A DNA stretch of 11,410 bases from Candidatus Omnitrophota bacterium. Its GTDB lineage: Bacteria > Omnitrophota > Gorgyraeia > Tantalellales > Tantalellaceae. The stretch covers positions 1-11,410 of the forward strand of contig JABMSC010000014.1 in assembly GCA_013204685.1 (NCBI GenBank), written 5' to 3'. Below, one piece after another: positions 6,038-11,410 of the stretch. The notes under the pieces are model-generated. The model was not told the origin of the DNA, searched no databases, and was given only the letters and a program-made list of their open reading frames with translations. A program made the translations under genes and the position numbers. Positions within the stretch are counted from its first letter, which is position 1; every line of letters begins with the position of its first letter.

Positions 6038-6244
6038 ATGATCAATGCAAAACCAGAGTCAAAATATATGGAAGTTGAAGACGTTACTGTAGAAAAAGCT
6101 ATTCGCAAAGCGATTAAAGCCCTTCATGTTGACAGAAAATTCATCAACATAGAGGTTATCAATGAAGAGCATAAGGGTCTATTCGGCATGCAAGGCGCCG
6201 AACCCGCGAGGATCCGAGTAACCCTCAAGAAACCACAGAAATAA
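6038..6244 (+). CDS. Stand-alone Jag_N domain protein (short KhpB/EloR relative)
   Basis: A 68-residue protein that corresponds to only the N-terminal Jag_N domain of Jag/KhpB/EloR. It shows V-E-D-V-T-V-E-K-A-I-R-K-A-I-K-A-L, I-E-V-I-N-E-E-H-K-G-L-F-G-M and A-R-I-R-V-T. Full Jag proteins carry KH and R3H RNA-binding domains after this, and jag normally follows yidC, as here (7 bases downstream). Neither domain is encoded in the 320 bases after the stop. It is therefore either a naturally reduced jag or a truncated remnant. The domain sequence looks well conserved, which favours a working protein. ATG 6038 is used; an internal ATG at 6068 would remove ten residues outside the domain. Its function is unknown. 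Confidence 0.85.
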   Translation: MINAKPESKYMEVEDVTVEKAIRKAIKALHVDRKFINIEVINEEHKGLFGMQGAEPARIRVTLKKPQK

Positions 6245-6300
6245 GACCCAAGCCTCATTACAAATTCCAAAGGAAGATATAACAGGGCAAGATTCAAAAT

Positions 6301-6316
6301 GTTTCCACGTGGAAAC
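6301..6316. promoter_or_regulatory. parS: parS site 1
   Basis: GTTTCCACGTGGAAAC is a perfect 16-bp palindrome centred on CACGTG. The general parS consensus is TGTTTCACGTGAAACA or TGTTCCACGTGGAACA; this version keeps the CACGTG core and differs at the outer positions. It lies upstream of parAB and about 4.7 kb from the oriC core. ParB would load here and spread as a CTP-dependent sliding clamp. Confidence 0.9.
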
Positions 6317-6341
6317 GTTAATCTGGTCAGGTTTCACTTTT

Positions 6342-6369
6342 GTGCTGAGTTCTGGGTTCTGGGTGCTGT
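6342..6369 (+). repeat. Degenerate heptamer repeat upstream of parA
   Basis: Four heptads in register: GTGCTGA (6342), GTTCTGG (6349), GTTCTGG (6356), GTGCTGT (6363). The same heptamer family appears perfectly repeated just after parB at 8211-8234. Confidence 0.7.
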
Positions 6370-6402
6370 GTGTGTTTTCAGCGATACTCCGCACACAGCA
6401 CC
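6362..6402. repeat. 11-bp perfect inverted repeat between the parS sites
   Basis: GGTGCTGTGTG (6362-6372) and CACACAGCACC (6392-6402) are exact inverted copies, extendable to 13 pairs with one G-U, around a central loop. It lies about midway between the two parS sites. There is no T-tract on its 3' side, so it is not an obvious terminator for the jagN transcript. Its left arm merges with the heptamer repeat. Confidence 0.7.
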
Positions 6403-6442
6403 AAATAAACATAGCGAGCTTACAATTGTGCATTTCTTAAAC

Positions 6443-6458
6443 GTTTCCACGTGGAAAC
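6443..6458. promoter_or_regulatory. parS: parS site 2
   Basis: The second exact copy of GTTTCCACGTGGAAAC, here extended to an 18-bp palindrome (6442-6459). Its centre is 142 bp from that of site 1. It lies 28 bases before the -35 box of the parA promoter, so ParB bound here could also affect parAB transcription. Confidence 0.9.
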
Positions 6459-6485
6459 GGGGAATGCTGAACATAGAGCACTCAC

Positions 6486-6514
6486 TTGACAAACAACACT
6501 ATATGTGCTATATT
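6486..6514 (+). promoter_or_regulatory. Predicted parAB promoter
   Basis: A perfect TTGACA (6486-6491) and TATATT (6509-6514) with 17-base spacing. Transcription should begin near 6521, giving a leader of about 45 bases before the TTG start of parA. Confidence 0.8.
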
Positions 6515-6564
6515 CTTTTAAAATCAATATATCATTTTTCCCACCCAAAAAAGCGAGATAAATA

Positions 6565-7395
6565 TTGAAAAAAATAGCATTCTGTAACCAAAAAGGCGGC
6601 GTTGCAAAAACAACTTCAGCCATAAACGTTGCAGCCTATCTGGCGCTACATGGCCACAAAACCCTTCTTATAGACCTTGACCCGCAAGGCAACGCTACCA
6701 GCGGGCTTGGGATCAACAAGAACGAACTGAAACAAAGTATCTACAACGTTCTTCACGAACATGTCGGCCTTGATGAGGCAATGCAACAGACAGACATTGA
6801 GCTATTGACAATAGTCCCTTCAAACATAAATTTAACAGGAGCAGAAGTTGAACTTGTTAATCTTATGGGACGGGAATATCGCTTGAAAAAAGCCATACAG
6901 GAGCTTGAGAACAGTTTCGAATATATAATTTTTGATTGCCCGCCCTCTCTGGGCCTTTTGACAATAAACGGGCTTGCCGCAGCGGATTCTGTAATAATCC
7001 CAATTCAATGCGAATACTATGCCCTAGAAGGCCTGGGTCAATTAATGCAGACAATTAACCTTATCAAAGACAATCTGAACGCTTCCTTAGAAATAGAAGG
7101 CGTATTAATGACTTTGGCAGATTATCGCACGAACCTGACAAAAGAAGTTATTAGCGAAGTACAGAAACACTTTGGAGACAAAGTTTACAAAACAATAATA
7201 CCCAGAACAGTAAAACTTACAGAGGCGCCAGGGTTTGGCAAACCAATTGCCCTTTATGCGCAAGATTCAACAGGCGCAAAAACATATGAATTAGTAGCCA
7301 GGGAAATTCTCAAGCTCCCCATAGATTCAGAAGTCATTGAAAGCAAAGAACTTACAGAACATTTGGAGGAAAAAGATGGAAAAGAGACTGGGTAA
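6565..7395 (+). CDS. parA: Chromosome partitioning ATPase ParA (Soj)
   Basis: A 276-residue ParA/MinD-type ATPase. ATP-bound dimers coat the nucleoid and move ParB-parS complexes apart. The deviant Walker A KGGVAKTT is at 10-17, the D-L-D-P-Q-G-N motif at 37-43 and IIFDCPP at 121-127. The length fits chromosomal Soj proteins with no extra N-terminal DNA-binding domain. The start is TTG at 6565: no ATG or GTG is available near it, and the protein then begins M-K-K-I-A-F-C-N-Q-K-G-G as in relatives. The Shine-Dalgarno is weak, so translation may be modest. It overlaps parB by 20 bases. Confidence 0.97.
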   Translation: MKKIAFCNQKGGVAKTTSAINVAAYLALHGHKTLLIDLDPQGNATSGLGINKNELKQSIYNVLHEHVGLDEAMQQTDIELLTIVPSNINLTGAEVELVNLMGREYRLKKAIQELENSFEYIIFDCPPSLGLLTINGLAAADSVIIPIQCEYYALEGLGQLMQTINLIKDNLNASLEIEGVLMTLADYRTNLTKEVISEVQKHFGDKVYKTIIPRTVKLTEAPGFGKPIALYAQDSTGAKTYELVAREILKLPIDSEVIESKELTEHLEEKDGKETG

Positions 7396-8209
7396 AGGGT
7401 TGGACGCCCTTATTTCAGAGGACATTAGTAGTACCAAAGAAAAGGTTGAAAAGATCAGGCTTACGGATATCATCCCAAACCCTTTTCAGCCGAGAAAACA
7501 GTTTGATGAAGACAAATTAGGAGAACTTGTAAGTTCCATAAAAGAAAAAGGCGTCATTCAACCTATTCTCGTCAGGCCCACCACCGAGGGCTATGAACTT
7601 GTTGCCGGCGAAAGAAGATGGCGCGCGGCGCAAAAACTTAATTTTGAAGATGTCCCTGCTATAGTGAGATCGGATATTGACGACGCAAGCAGTTTAGAGA
7701 TCTCTCTTATTGAAAATATCCAAAGAGAAGAACTCAACTCTATCGAAGAAGCCGGCGCATACCAGGAACTCATAGACAAGTTCGAATACACTCTCGACAA
7801 AGTCGGACAGATGGTGGGAAAAGATAAAACAACAATATCCAACAGCTTGCGCCTCTTAAGTCTTTCTACAGATCTGCAGCAGCACATCATCGATGGGCAG
7901 ATTTCCGCGGGCCACGCAAAAGCGCTATTATCAGTAGCTAGCGAGAACAAAAGAAGAAAAATCGCAAGAACGATAATTAATAAAGGAATTTCCGTAAGAG
8001 AAACAGAAGTTCTTGTACAAAGGCTTGCCGAACCGAAAACAAAAACATCAAAAATAAAAGATCCTGAAATTGCTGCGGTCGAAGAAAAGCTCCAGCATAA
8101 ACTTGGAACAAAAGTTAATATCCATCAGGGCAGAAAAAGAGGAAAGATCGAGATCCAGTATTTTTCTAATGAAGATCTTCAGCGATTGTTGGGAATGATT
8201 CTTGGATAA
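7376..8209 (+). CDS. parB: Chromosome partitioning protein ParB (Spo0J)
   Basis: A 277-residue ParB, a CTP-dependent DNA clamp that binds parS. The N-terminal MEKRLGKGLDALI (1-13) is the conserved tail that contacts ParA. The CTPase domain holds P-N-P-F-Q-P-R (34-40), GERRWRAA (78-85) and ENIQRE (113-118). A helix-turn-helix follows at about 138-163 (V-G-K-D-K-T-T-I-S-N-S-L-R-L-L), and a basic linker leads to a C-terminal dimerisation domain. ATG 7376 is chosen because GGAGG (7365-7369) is six bases before it; an earlier in-frame ATG at 7337 would add 13 residues that do not resemble ParB. The gene overlaps the end of parA, so translation is probably coupled. Confidence 0.97.
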   Translation: MEKRLGKGLDALISEDISSTKEKVEKIRLTDIIPNPFQPRKQFDEDKLGELVSSIKEKGVIQPILVRPTTEGYELVAGERRWRAAQKLNFEDVPAIVRSDIDDASSLEISLIENIQREELNSIEEAGAYQELIDKFEYTLDKVGQMVGKDKTTISNSLRLLSLSTDLQQHIIDGQISAGHAKALLSVASENKRRKIARTIINKGISVRETEVLVQRLAEPKTKTSKIKDPEIAAVEEKLQHKLGTKVNIHQGRKRGKIEIQYFSNEDLQRLLGMILG

Positions 8210-8210
8210 C

Positions 8211-8234
8211 AGTGCTGAGTGCTGAGTGCTGAGT
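8211..8234 (+). repeat. Perfect AGTGCTG heptamer repeat after parB
   Basis: AGTGCTG is repeated three times in register from 8211 to 8231, plus a partial AGT, immediately after the parB stop. The degenerate heptads before parA (6342-6369) belong to the same family. Confidence 0.9.
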
Positions 8235-8237
8235 AAG

Positions 8238-8272
8238 AAAAGCGGCCGGATTTAAACTCCGGCTGTTTTTTT
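8238..8272 (+). terminator. Intrinsic terminator of parAB
   Basis: GCCGGA (8245-8250) pairs with TCCGGC (8258-8263) around a 7-base loop. The stem extends by wobble and A-T pairs, and a run of T follows at 8266-8272. It separates parAB from the pyr operon. Confidence 0.88.
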
Positions 8273-8280
8273 GTGGATAA
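8272..8280 (-). promoter_or_regulatory. Isolated perfect DnaA box between parB and the pyr promoter
   Basis: TGTGGATAA is the exact reverse complement of TTATCCACA. It starts at the end of the terminator T-run, 64 bases upstream of the pyr -35 box and more than 5 kb from the oriC boxes. Function is unproven. Confidence 0.5.
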
Positions 8281-8343
8281 AGTTGCTTAACCCCCGGGTG
8301 CAACTGAGGTTAACATAATAAACACAACAAAAGCAATAAATCC

Positions 8344-8372
8344 TTGACAGATAAAGGGAAACGTAGTATTAT
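8344..8372 (+). promoter_or_regulatory. Predicted pyr operon promoter
   Basis: A perfect TTGACA (8344-8349) and TATTAT (8367-8372) with 17-base spacing. Transcription would begin near 8379, giving a leader of about 136 bases before pyrR that carries the attenuator. Confidence 0.85.
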
Positions 8373-8388
8373 TACACAACTGAATTAA

Positions 8389-8421
8389 CCTTTTAAACCG
8401 GTCCAGAGAGACCTGAAAAGG
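8389..8421 (+). promoter_or_regulatory. PyrR-binding RNA hairpin in the pyr leader
   Basis: The leader forms an upper stem GGUC (8400-8403) with GACC (8410-8413), closing the hexaloop CAGAGA (8404-8409). A lower stem pairs CCUUUU (8389-8394) with AAAAGG (8416-8421) across a purine-containing internal loop. This fits the PyrR-binding consensus of the Bacillus pyr leaders (U-C-C-A-G-A-G-A-G), with compensated base changes in the upper stem. The 3' side of the lower stem contains most of the Shine-Dalgarno (8418-8423) of the leader peptide at 8430. PyrR bound with UMP should therefore block ribosomes there. Confidence 0.88.
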
Positions 8422-8429
8422 AGCAAAAG

Positions 8430-8501
8430 ATGAATATATGTAAATTACAAGCCTGCTTGTCGCATGACGGGGAGGCTTTTTTTGTGCCCGGACTCTTATA
8501 A
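8430..8501 (+). CDS. Putative pyr leader peptide (23 residues)
   Basis: A short ORF starting ATG, with AAGGAG (8418-8423) at an ideal six-base spacing. It encodes 23 residues beginning M-N-I-C-K-L-Q-A-C-L and ending V-P-G-L-L. Its codons cover the whole terminator hairpin (8449-8483), and its stop is 13 bases before pyrR. A ribosome moving through it would stop the terminator from folding. The peptide itself probably has no function. That it is translated is inferred from the strong ribosome-binding site and from the precedent proposed for Thermus pyr. Confidence 0.65.
   Translation: MNICKLQACLSHDGEAFFVPGLL
8449..8483 (+). terminator. pyr attenuator terminator
   Basis: A 13-position stem (8449-8461 with 8466-8478) contains one G-G mismatch and two G-U pairs, has a four-base loop GCAT, and runs into seven T residues (8477-8483). 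It lies inside the leader-peptide ORF and upstream of pyrR, so it ends transcription before the structural genes when it folds. Confidence 0.88.
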
Positions 8502-8514
8502 ATAAAGGAGAAAT

Positions 8515-9054
8515 ATGAATCTTAAAGAAAAATCAAAAACACTGGATGAGGCGGGAATAAAGAGAACCCTTTTAAGGATCTCTCATGAGATCATTGAAAA
8601 AAACCAGGGGACGGATGAGCTGGTCGTTATCGGGATACGCAATAGAGGCGCTTATCTGGCTGAGAGGATCGCCGAGAACATGAAAGCGATAGAAGGCAAA
8701 GACGTTCCGGTTGGGGCGATCGACATAACGCTCTACAGGGACGACCTCTCAGAGATCGCCGAGCAGCCGGTCCTTCAGTCAACAGATATCGACTTCGATA
8801 TAAACAACAAAAAGATCATACTTGTCGATGACGTGCTTTTTACCGGCAGGACGGTTCGCTGTGCTTTGGACGAGCTGGTGGATTTCGGGAGGCCCGCAAA
8901 CATACAACTGGCGGTACTTGTAGATCGCGGGCACAGGGAATTTCCGATAAGGCCGGACTTTGTGGGGAAAAACATCCCCACATCAAAAGATGAAAGCGTA
9001 GAAGTGCGCCTGAAAGAGACCGACGATAAGGAAGAAGTTGTTGTATTAGCATAA
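8515..9054 (+). CDS. pyrR: PyrR: pyr RNA-binding attenuation regulator / uracil phosphoribosyltransferase
   Basis: 179 residues, the usual PyrR size. When bound to UMP, PyrR grips the leader hairpin and lowers expression of the pyr genes. Many PyrR proteins also make UMP from uracil and PRPP. The PRPP-binding loop ILVDDVLFTGRT is at 102-113. The conserved G-I-R-N-R-G-A-Y-L-A (40-49), Y-R-D-D-L (74-78) and L-V-D-R-G-H-R-E-F-P-I-R-P-D-F-V-G-K-N-I-P-T (135-156) are all intact. AAGGAG lies four bases before the ATG. It is the first structural gene after the attenuator and so controls its own operon. Confidence 0.97.
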   Translation: MNLKEKSKTLDEAGIKRTLLRISHEIIEKNQGTDELVVIGIRNRGAYLAERIAENMKAIEGKDVPVGAIDITLYRDDLSEIAEQPVLQSTDIDFDINNKKIILVDDVLFTGRTVRCALDELVDFGRPANIQLAVLVDRGHREFPIRPDFVGKNIPTSKDESVEVRLKETDDKEEVVVLA

Positions 9055-9073
9055 AAAGCGGAGACATAAAACC

Positions 9074-10054
9074 ATGAAAAAAGAAAAAACGATTAAATGG
9101 ACTCGGAAGCACCTTCTGGGGATAGAGGGCCTCACGGCTGAAGAGATATTGCTTATACTCGATCAGGCGGAAGAGTTTAAAGAAGTGCTGGAGCGGCCAA
9201 TACCAAAGGTTCCCACGTTAAGGGGGATGACCATAGTTAACCTATTCTGTGAGGCTTCCACGAGGACGCGGTCCTCTTTTGAGCTGGCGGCTAAAAGGCT
9301 TAGCGCTGATACGCTGAGTATAGTGGCTTCATCTTCCAGCTTCGTCAAGGGAGAGACCCTCAAGGATACCGCACGCAACATAGAAGCGATGAAGATAGAC
9401 ATGATAGTTATGAGGCATGCATGTGCGGGAGCGCCTCACTTTCTGTCAGGCTGTGTGGATGCGTCAGTCATAAACGCAGGTGATGGGGCCCACGAACATC
9501 CTACACAGGCACTTTTAGATGCATTTACTATCCGCAAGAAAATCGGAAAATTTAAAGGTCTTAACGTAAGCATAATAGGGGACATATCCCACTCCAGAGT
9601 CGCAAGGAGCAATATCTGGGCCCTGAACAAGCTTGGCGCAAATGTTACGGTATGCGGTCCCAAGACATTGATACCCGCTCAAATTGAAAAGATGGGAGTT
9701 AAAGTAACATACGATATAGACGAGGCCATAAAGGGAGCGGATGTCTTGAATGTATTAAGAATTCAGCTTGAAAGGCAGGAGAAGGGGCTTTTTCCGTCAA
9801 TACGAGAGTATGTAAAATGTTTCGGTATAACTAAAGATAGACTGGAAAAGACGGCTAAAAAGGATATAGTAGTAATGCATCCGGGCCCAATAAATAGAGG
9901 CGTGGAGCTTAGCCAGGATGTAGCAGACGGTAAATACTCGGTAATTCTTGACCAGGTAACCAACGGTGTGGCTGTGAGAATGGCAGTTTTATTCCTCTTG
10001 AGCCAGGTTATTAGGGCAAGCGCGGGAAAAGACGAAAAATTAGAAGAAGATTAA
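9074..10054 (+). CDS. pyrB: Aspartate carbamoyltransferase catalytic subunit
   Basis: 326 residues. It joins carbamoyl phosphate and L-aspartate to give N-carbamoyl-L-aspartate, the committed step of pyrimidine synthesis. The carbamoyl-phosphate loop ASTRTR is at 61-66, the S-S-S-F-V-K-G-E loop at 87-94 with catalytic K92, G-D-G-A-H-E-H-P-T-Q at 136-145 and H-P-G-P-I-N-R-G at 269-276. These active-site elements are intact. It is about 15-20 residues longer than E. coli PyrB. No pyrI-type regulatory subunit is in the window, and control is probably by PyrR. It begins 19 bases after pyrR. Confidence 0.97.
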   Translation: MKKEKTIKWTRKHLLGIEGLTAEEILLILDQAEEFKEVLERPIPKVPTLRGMTIVNLFCEASTRTRSSFELAAKRLSADTLSIVASSSSFVKGETLKDTARNIEAMKIDMIVMRHACAGAPHFLSGCVDASVINAGDGAHEHPTQALLDAFTIRKKIGKFKGLNVSIIGDISHSRVARSNIWALNKLGANVTVCGPKTLIPAQIEKMGVKVTYDIDEAIKGADVLNVLRIQLERQEKGLFPSIREYVKCFGITKDRLEKTAKKDIVVMHPGPINRGVELSQDVADGKYSVILDQVTNGVAVRMAVLFLLSQVIRASAGKDEKLEED

Positions 10055-10102
10055 TATGATTATCCCAAACATCGGAAAAAACAAGCTAAAAATGGAGTAA
10101 AT

Positions 10103-11377
10103 ATGAAAATTTTGATCAAAAACGGACGCATAGTAGACCCGGCAAACAATATAGATAAAAAGGGGGATCTATTAATAGAGAATGGGAAGATAAGTAAGCT
10201 TGGCGGATCTATCAAGGAAAAGGCCAATAAAACCATAGAGGCTGATGGAAAGATAGTCGCCCCGGGCCTTGTGGATATGCACACCCACCTCAGGGAGCCG
10301 GGACGCGAAGAAGCCGAGACTATAGATACTGCCATGAAGGCGGCTATCAAGGGAGGATTTACCACTCTCAGCGCCATGCCAAATACAGATCCGGCATGTG
10401 ATACACAGGCAGACGTAAAGTTCCTTTTGGAAAGGGCCCGTGAGGTTGGATTAGGCAATATACTGCCGGTGGGAACCATAACCAAAAAAAGAGAAGGCAA
10501 GGAACTCTCTCGAATGGCAGAGCTAAGGGATGCGGGATGCCTTGCGATCTCTGACGACGGCGCTTCAGTTGCCGATGCGGGGCTTATGCGGATAGCGATG
10601 GAATATGCTTCCATGGAGGACCTTTTGGTAATATCTCACTGTGAAGATAAAGACTTGTCATCCGGAGGAGTAATGCACGAAGGATACTTCTCGACTGTCT
10701 TGGGCCTGAAGCCCTTCCCGGCGGAAGCTGAAAGCACCATCATAGAAAGGGACGTGCTTCTTGCGGAACTTGCCGGAGTGCGCCTGCACATAGCGCATGT
10801 AAGCGCGGCAGCAAGCGTTGAAGTAATAAGAAACGCTAAAAAGAGAGGCGCAAAAGTAACAGCCGAAGTTACTCCTCACCATCTTACGCTTACAGATGAA
10901 AGGGTTCAGTCTTTTGATACGAATTTAAAAGTCTCCCCGCCGCTAAGGTCGGAGGAAGATGTAAGGGCTCTTAAGGAGGGACTTAAAGACGGGACCATAG
11001 ATGCTATCGCAACGGATCACGCGCCGCATCTTGCGAATGAAAAAGACAAGGAATTTGATTATGCTCCTTTTGGAATGATAGGGTTGGAGACAGCGCTTGC
11101 GCTTGTCGCCGGGACTTTAGTAGAGGAGAAGCATCTCAGTTGGCCGGAACTCATAAGGAAACTTTCAACGAATCCTGCAAGCATACTCAAGTATGACAGG
11201 GGCACTCTTAGCGAAGGCGCAGCCGCCGATGTAGTTGTGATAGACCCGGGAAAGAAGTGGATATACAAAAAAGAAGATATAGCGTCCAAATCCACCAATT
11301 CACCCTTTATCGGATGGGAGCTTAAGGGGAAAGTTACCTGTGTTATTGCAGGCGGGAAAATAGTTATTGAGGAATAA
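10103..11377 (+). CDS. pyrC: Dihydroorotase (class I)
   Basis: 424 residues, class I dihydroorotase of the amidohydrolase superfamily. It closes N-carbamoyl-L-aspartate to dihydroorotate. Metal-ligand and catalytic positions are present: H60 and H62 in D-M-H-T-H-L-R-E-P-G, D151 in S-D-D-G, H179 in S-H-C-E-D, H232 in A-H-V-S-A, and D305 in A-T-D-H-A-P-H. It therefore looks like an active enzyme and not the non-catalytic PyrC' type found with some PyrB proteins. T-P-H-H-L (257-261) and A-D-V-V-V-I-D (375-381) are also typical. GGAG lies upstream of the ATG, 48 bases after pyrB. The stop overlaps the next start as TAATG. Confidence 0.97.
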   Translation: MKILIKNGRIVDPANNIDKKGDLLIENGKISKLGGSIKEKANKTIEADGKIVAPGLVDMHTHLREPGREEAETIDTAMKAAIKGGFTTLSAMPNTDPACDTQADVKFLLERAREVGLGNILPVGTITKKREGKELSRMAELRDAGCLAISDDGASVADAGLMRIAMEYASMEDLLVISHCEDKDLSSGGVMHEGYFSTVLGLKPFPAEAESTIIERDVLLAELAGVRLHIAHVSAAASVEVIRNAKKRGAKVTAEVTPHHLTLTDERVQSFDTNLKVSPPLRSEEDVRALKEGLKDGTIDAIATDHAPHLANEKDKEFDYAPFGMIGLETALALVAGTLVEEKHLSWPELIRKLSTNPASILKYDRGTLSEGAAADVVVIDPGKKWIYKKEDIASKSTNSPFIGWELKGKVTCVIAGGKIVIEE

Positions 11378-11410
11378 TGGAAAACATGCGCTTTATCGTA
11401 ACAAAAGAAA
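11377..11410 (+). CDS. Start of a further operon gene (cut by window end)
   Basis: The pyrC stop TAA shares its last base with an ATG (TAATG), and the frame stays open to the end of the window: M-E-N-M-R-F-I-V-T-K-E. The overlap suggests another gene translated together with pyrC. Eleven residues are too few to identify it. Other pyrimidine genes (carA, pyrD, pyrK) would fit the context but cannot be assigned. Confidence 0.5.
   Translation, partial: MENMRFIVTKE

Noticed and set aside
6299..6568. An 89-codon plus-strand frame across the parS region
   Set aside because: It reads through both parS palindromes, the hairpin and the parA promoter and has no resemblance to a protein family; the spacer is better explained as regulatory DNA.
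10060..10614. A 184-codon minus-strand frame inside pyrC
   Set aside because: It is antisense to conserved dihydroorotase motifs, with biased composition and no recognisable domain.
9055..11377. Non-catalytic PyrC' partner of PyrB
   Set aside because: The histidine and aspartate metal-ligand positions of class I dihydroorotase are all present, so the gene appears to encode an active enzyme.
1..11410. CRISPR arrays, tRNA or rRNA genes, insertion sequences, phage genes
   Set aside because: No regularly spaced direct repeats of CRISPR size, tRNA or rRNA-like segments, transposase or phage proteins were seen on either strand.

Overview
This 11.4-kb window is the replication-origin neighbourhood of a bacterial chromosome. 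It carries the classic origin genes dnaA and dnaN plus a DciA-type (DUF721) helicase loader on the minus strand. On the plus strand it carries rpmH-rnpA-yidD-yidC-jag(N), then parAB with two parS sites, then a PyrR-controlled pyrimidine operon (pyrR-pyrB-pyrC). YidC has a large domain between its first and second membrane segments, which is the diderm (Gram-negative-type) form. DciA rather than DnaC/DnaI, a PyrR attenuator in a diderm, heptamer repeats and origin-proximal parABS together suggest an uncultured-type lineage such as Omnitrophota or a relative. The phylum is an inference and cannot be fixed from this window.

Layout. 1-1516: dciA and dnaN, minus strand. 1517-1733: dnaA-dnaN spacer, the probable oriC core, with four DnaA boxes, a GC block next to a run of DnaA-trio-like triplets, and AT-rich flanks. 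1734-3149: dnaA. 3150-3300: dnaA leader and promoter with a second DnaA-box cluster. 3309-3493: two decayed copies of a palindromic repeat unit. 3501-6244: rpmH promoter and the rpmH-rnpA-yidD-yidC-jagN cluster. 6245-6564: two parS palindromes, heptamer repeats, a hairpin and the parA promoter. 6565-8209: parA and parB, which overlap. 8210-8514: heptamer repeat, terminator, an isolated DnaA box, then the pyr promoter and attenuator. 8515-11377: pyrR, pyrB, pyrC. 11377-end: the first codons of another gene.

How it works together. DnaA opens the origin, DciA probably helps load the replicative helicase, and DnaN is the polymerase clamp. ParA and ParB segregate the newly copied origin from parS sites about 5 kb away. 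RpmH, RnpA, YidD and YidC serve ribosome assembly, tRNA processing and membrane-protein insertion. The pyr operon makes carbamoyl-aspartate and dihydroorotate for UMP synthesis.

The most interesting regulatory find is the pyr leader. A PyrR-binding hairpin contains the Shine-Dalgarno sequence of a 23-codon leader peptide that is translated across the terminator. This suggests an attenuator gated by ribosome access, like the one proposed for Thermus, rather than the Bacillus antiterminator switch. The origin architecture, the repeat unit beside it, the stand-alone Jag_N protein, an unusual YidC residue and an open frame across rpmH are further points of interest.
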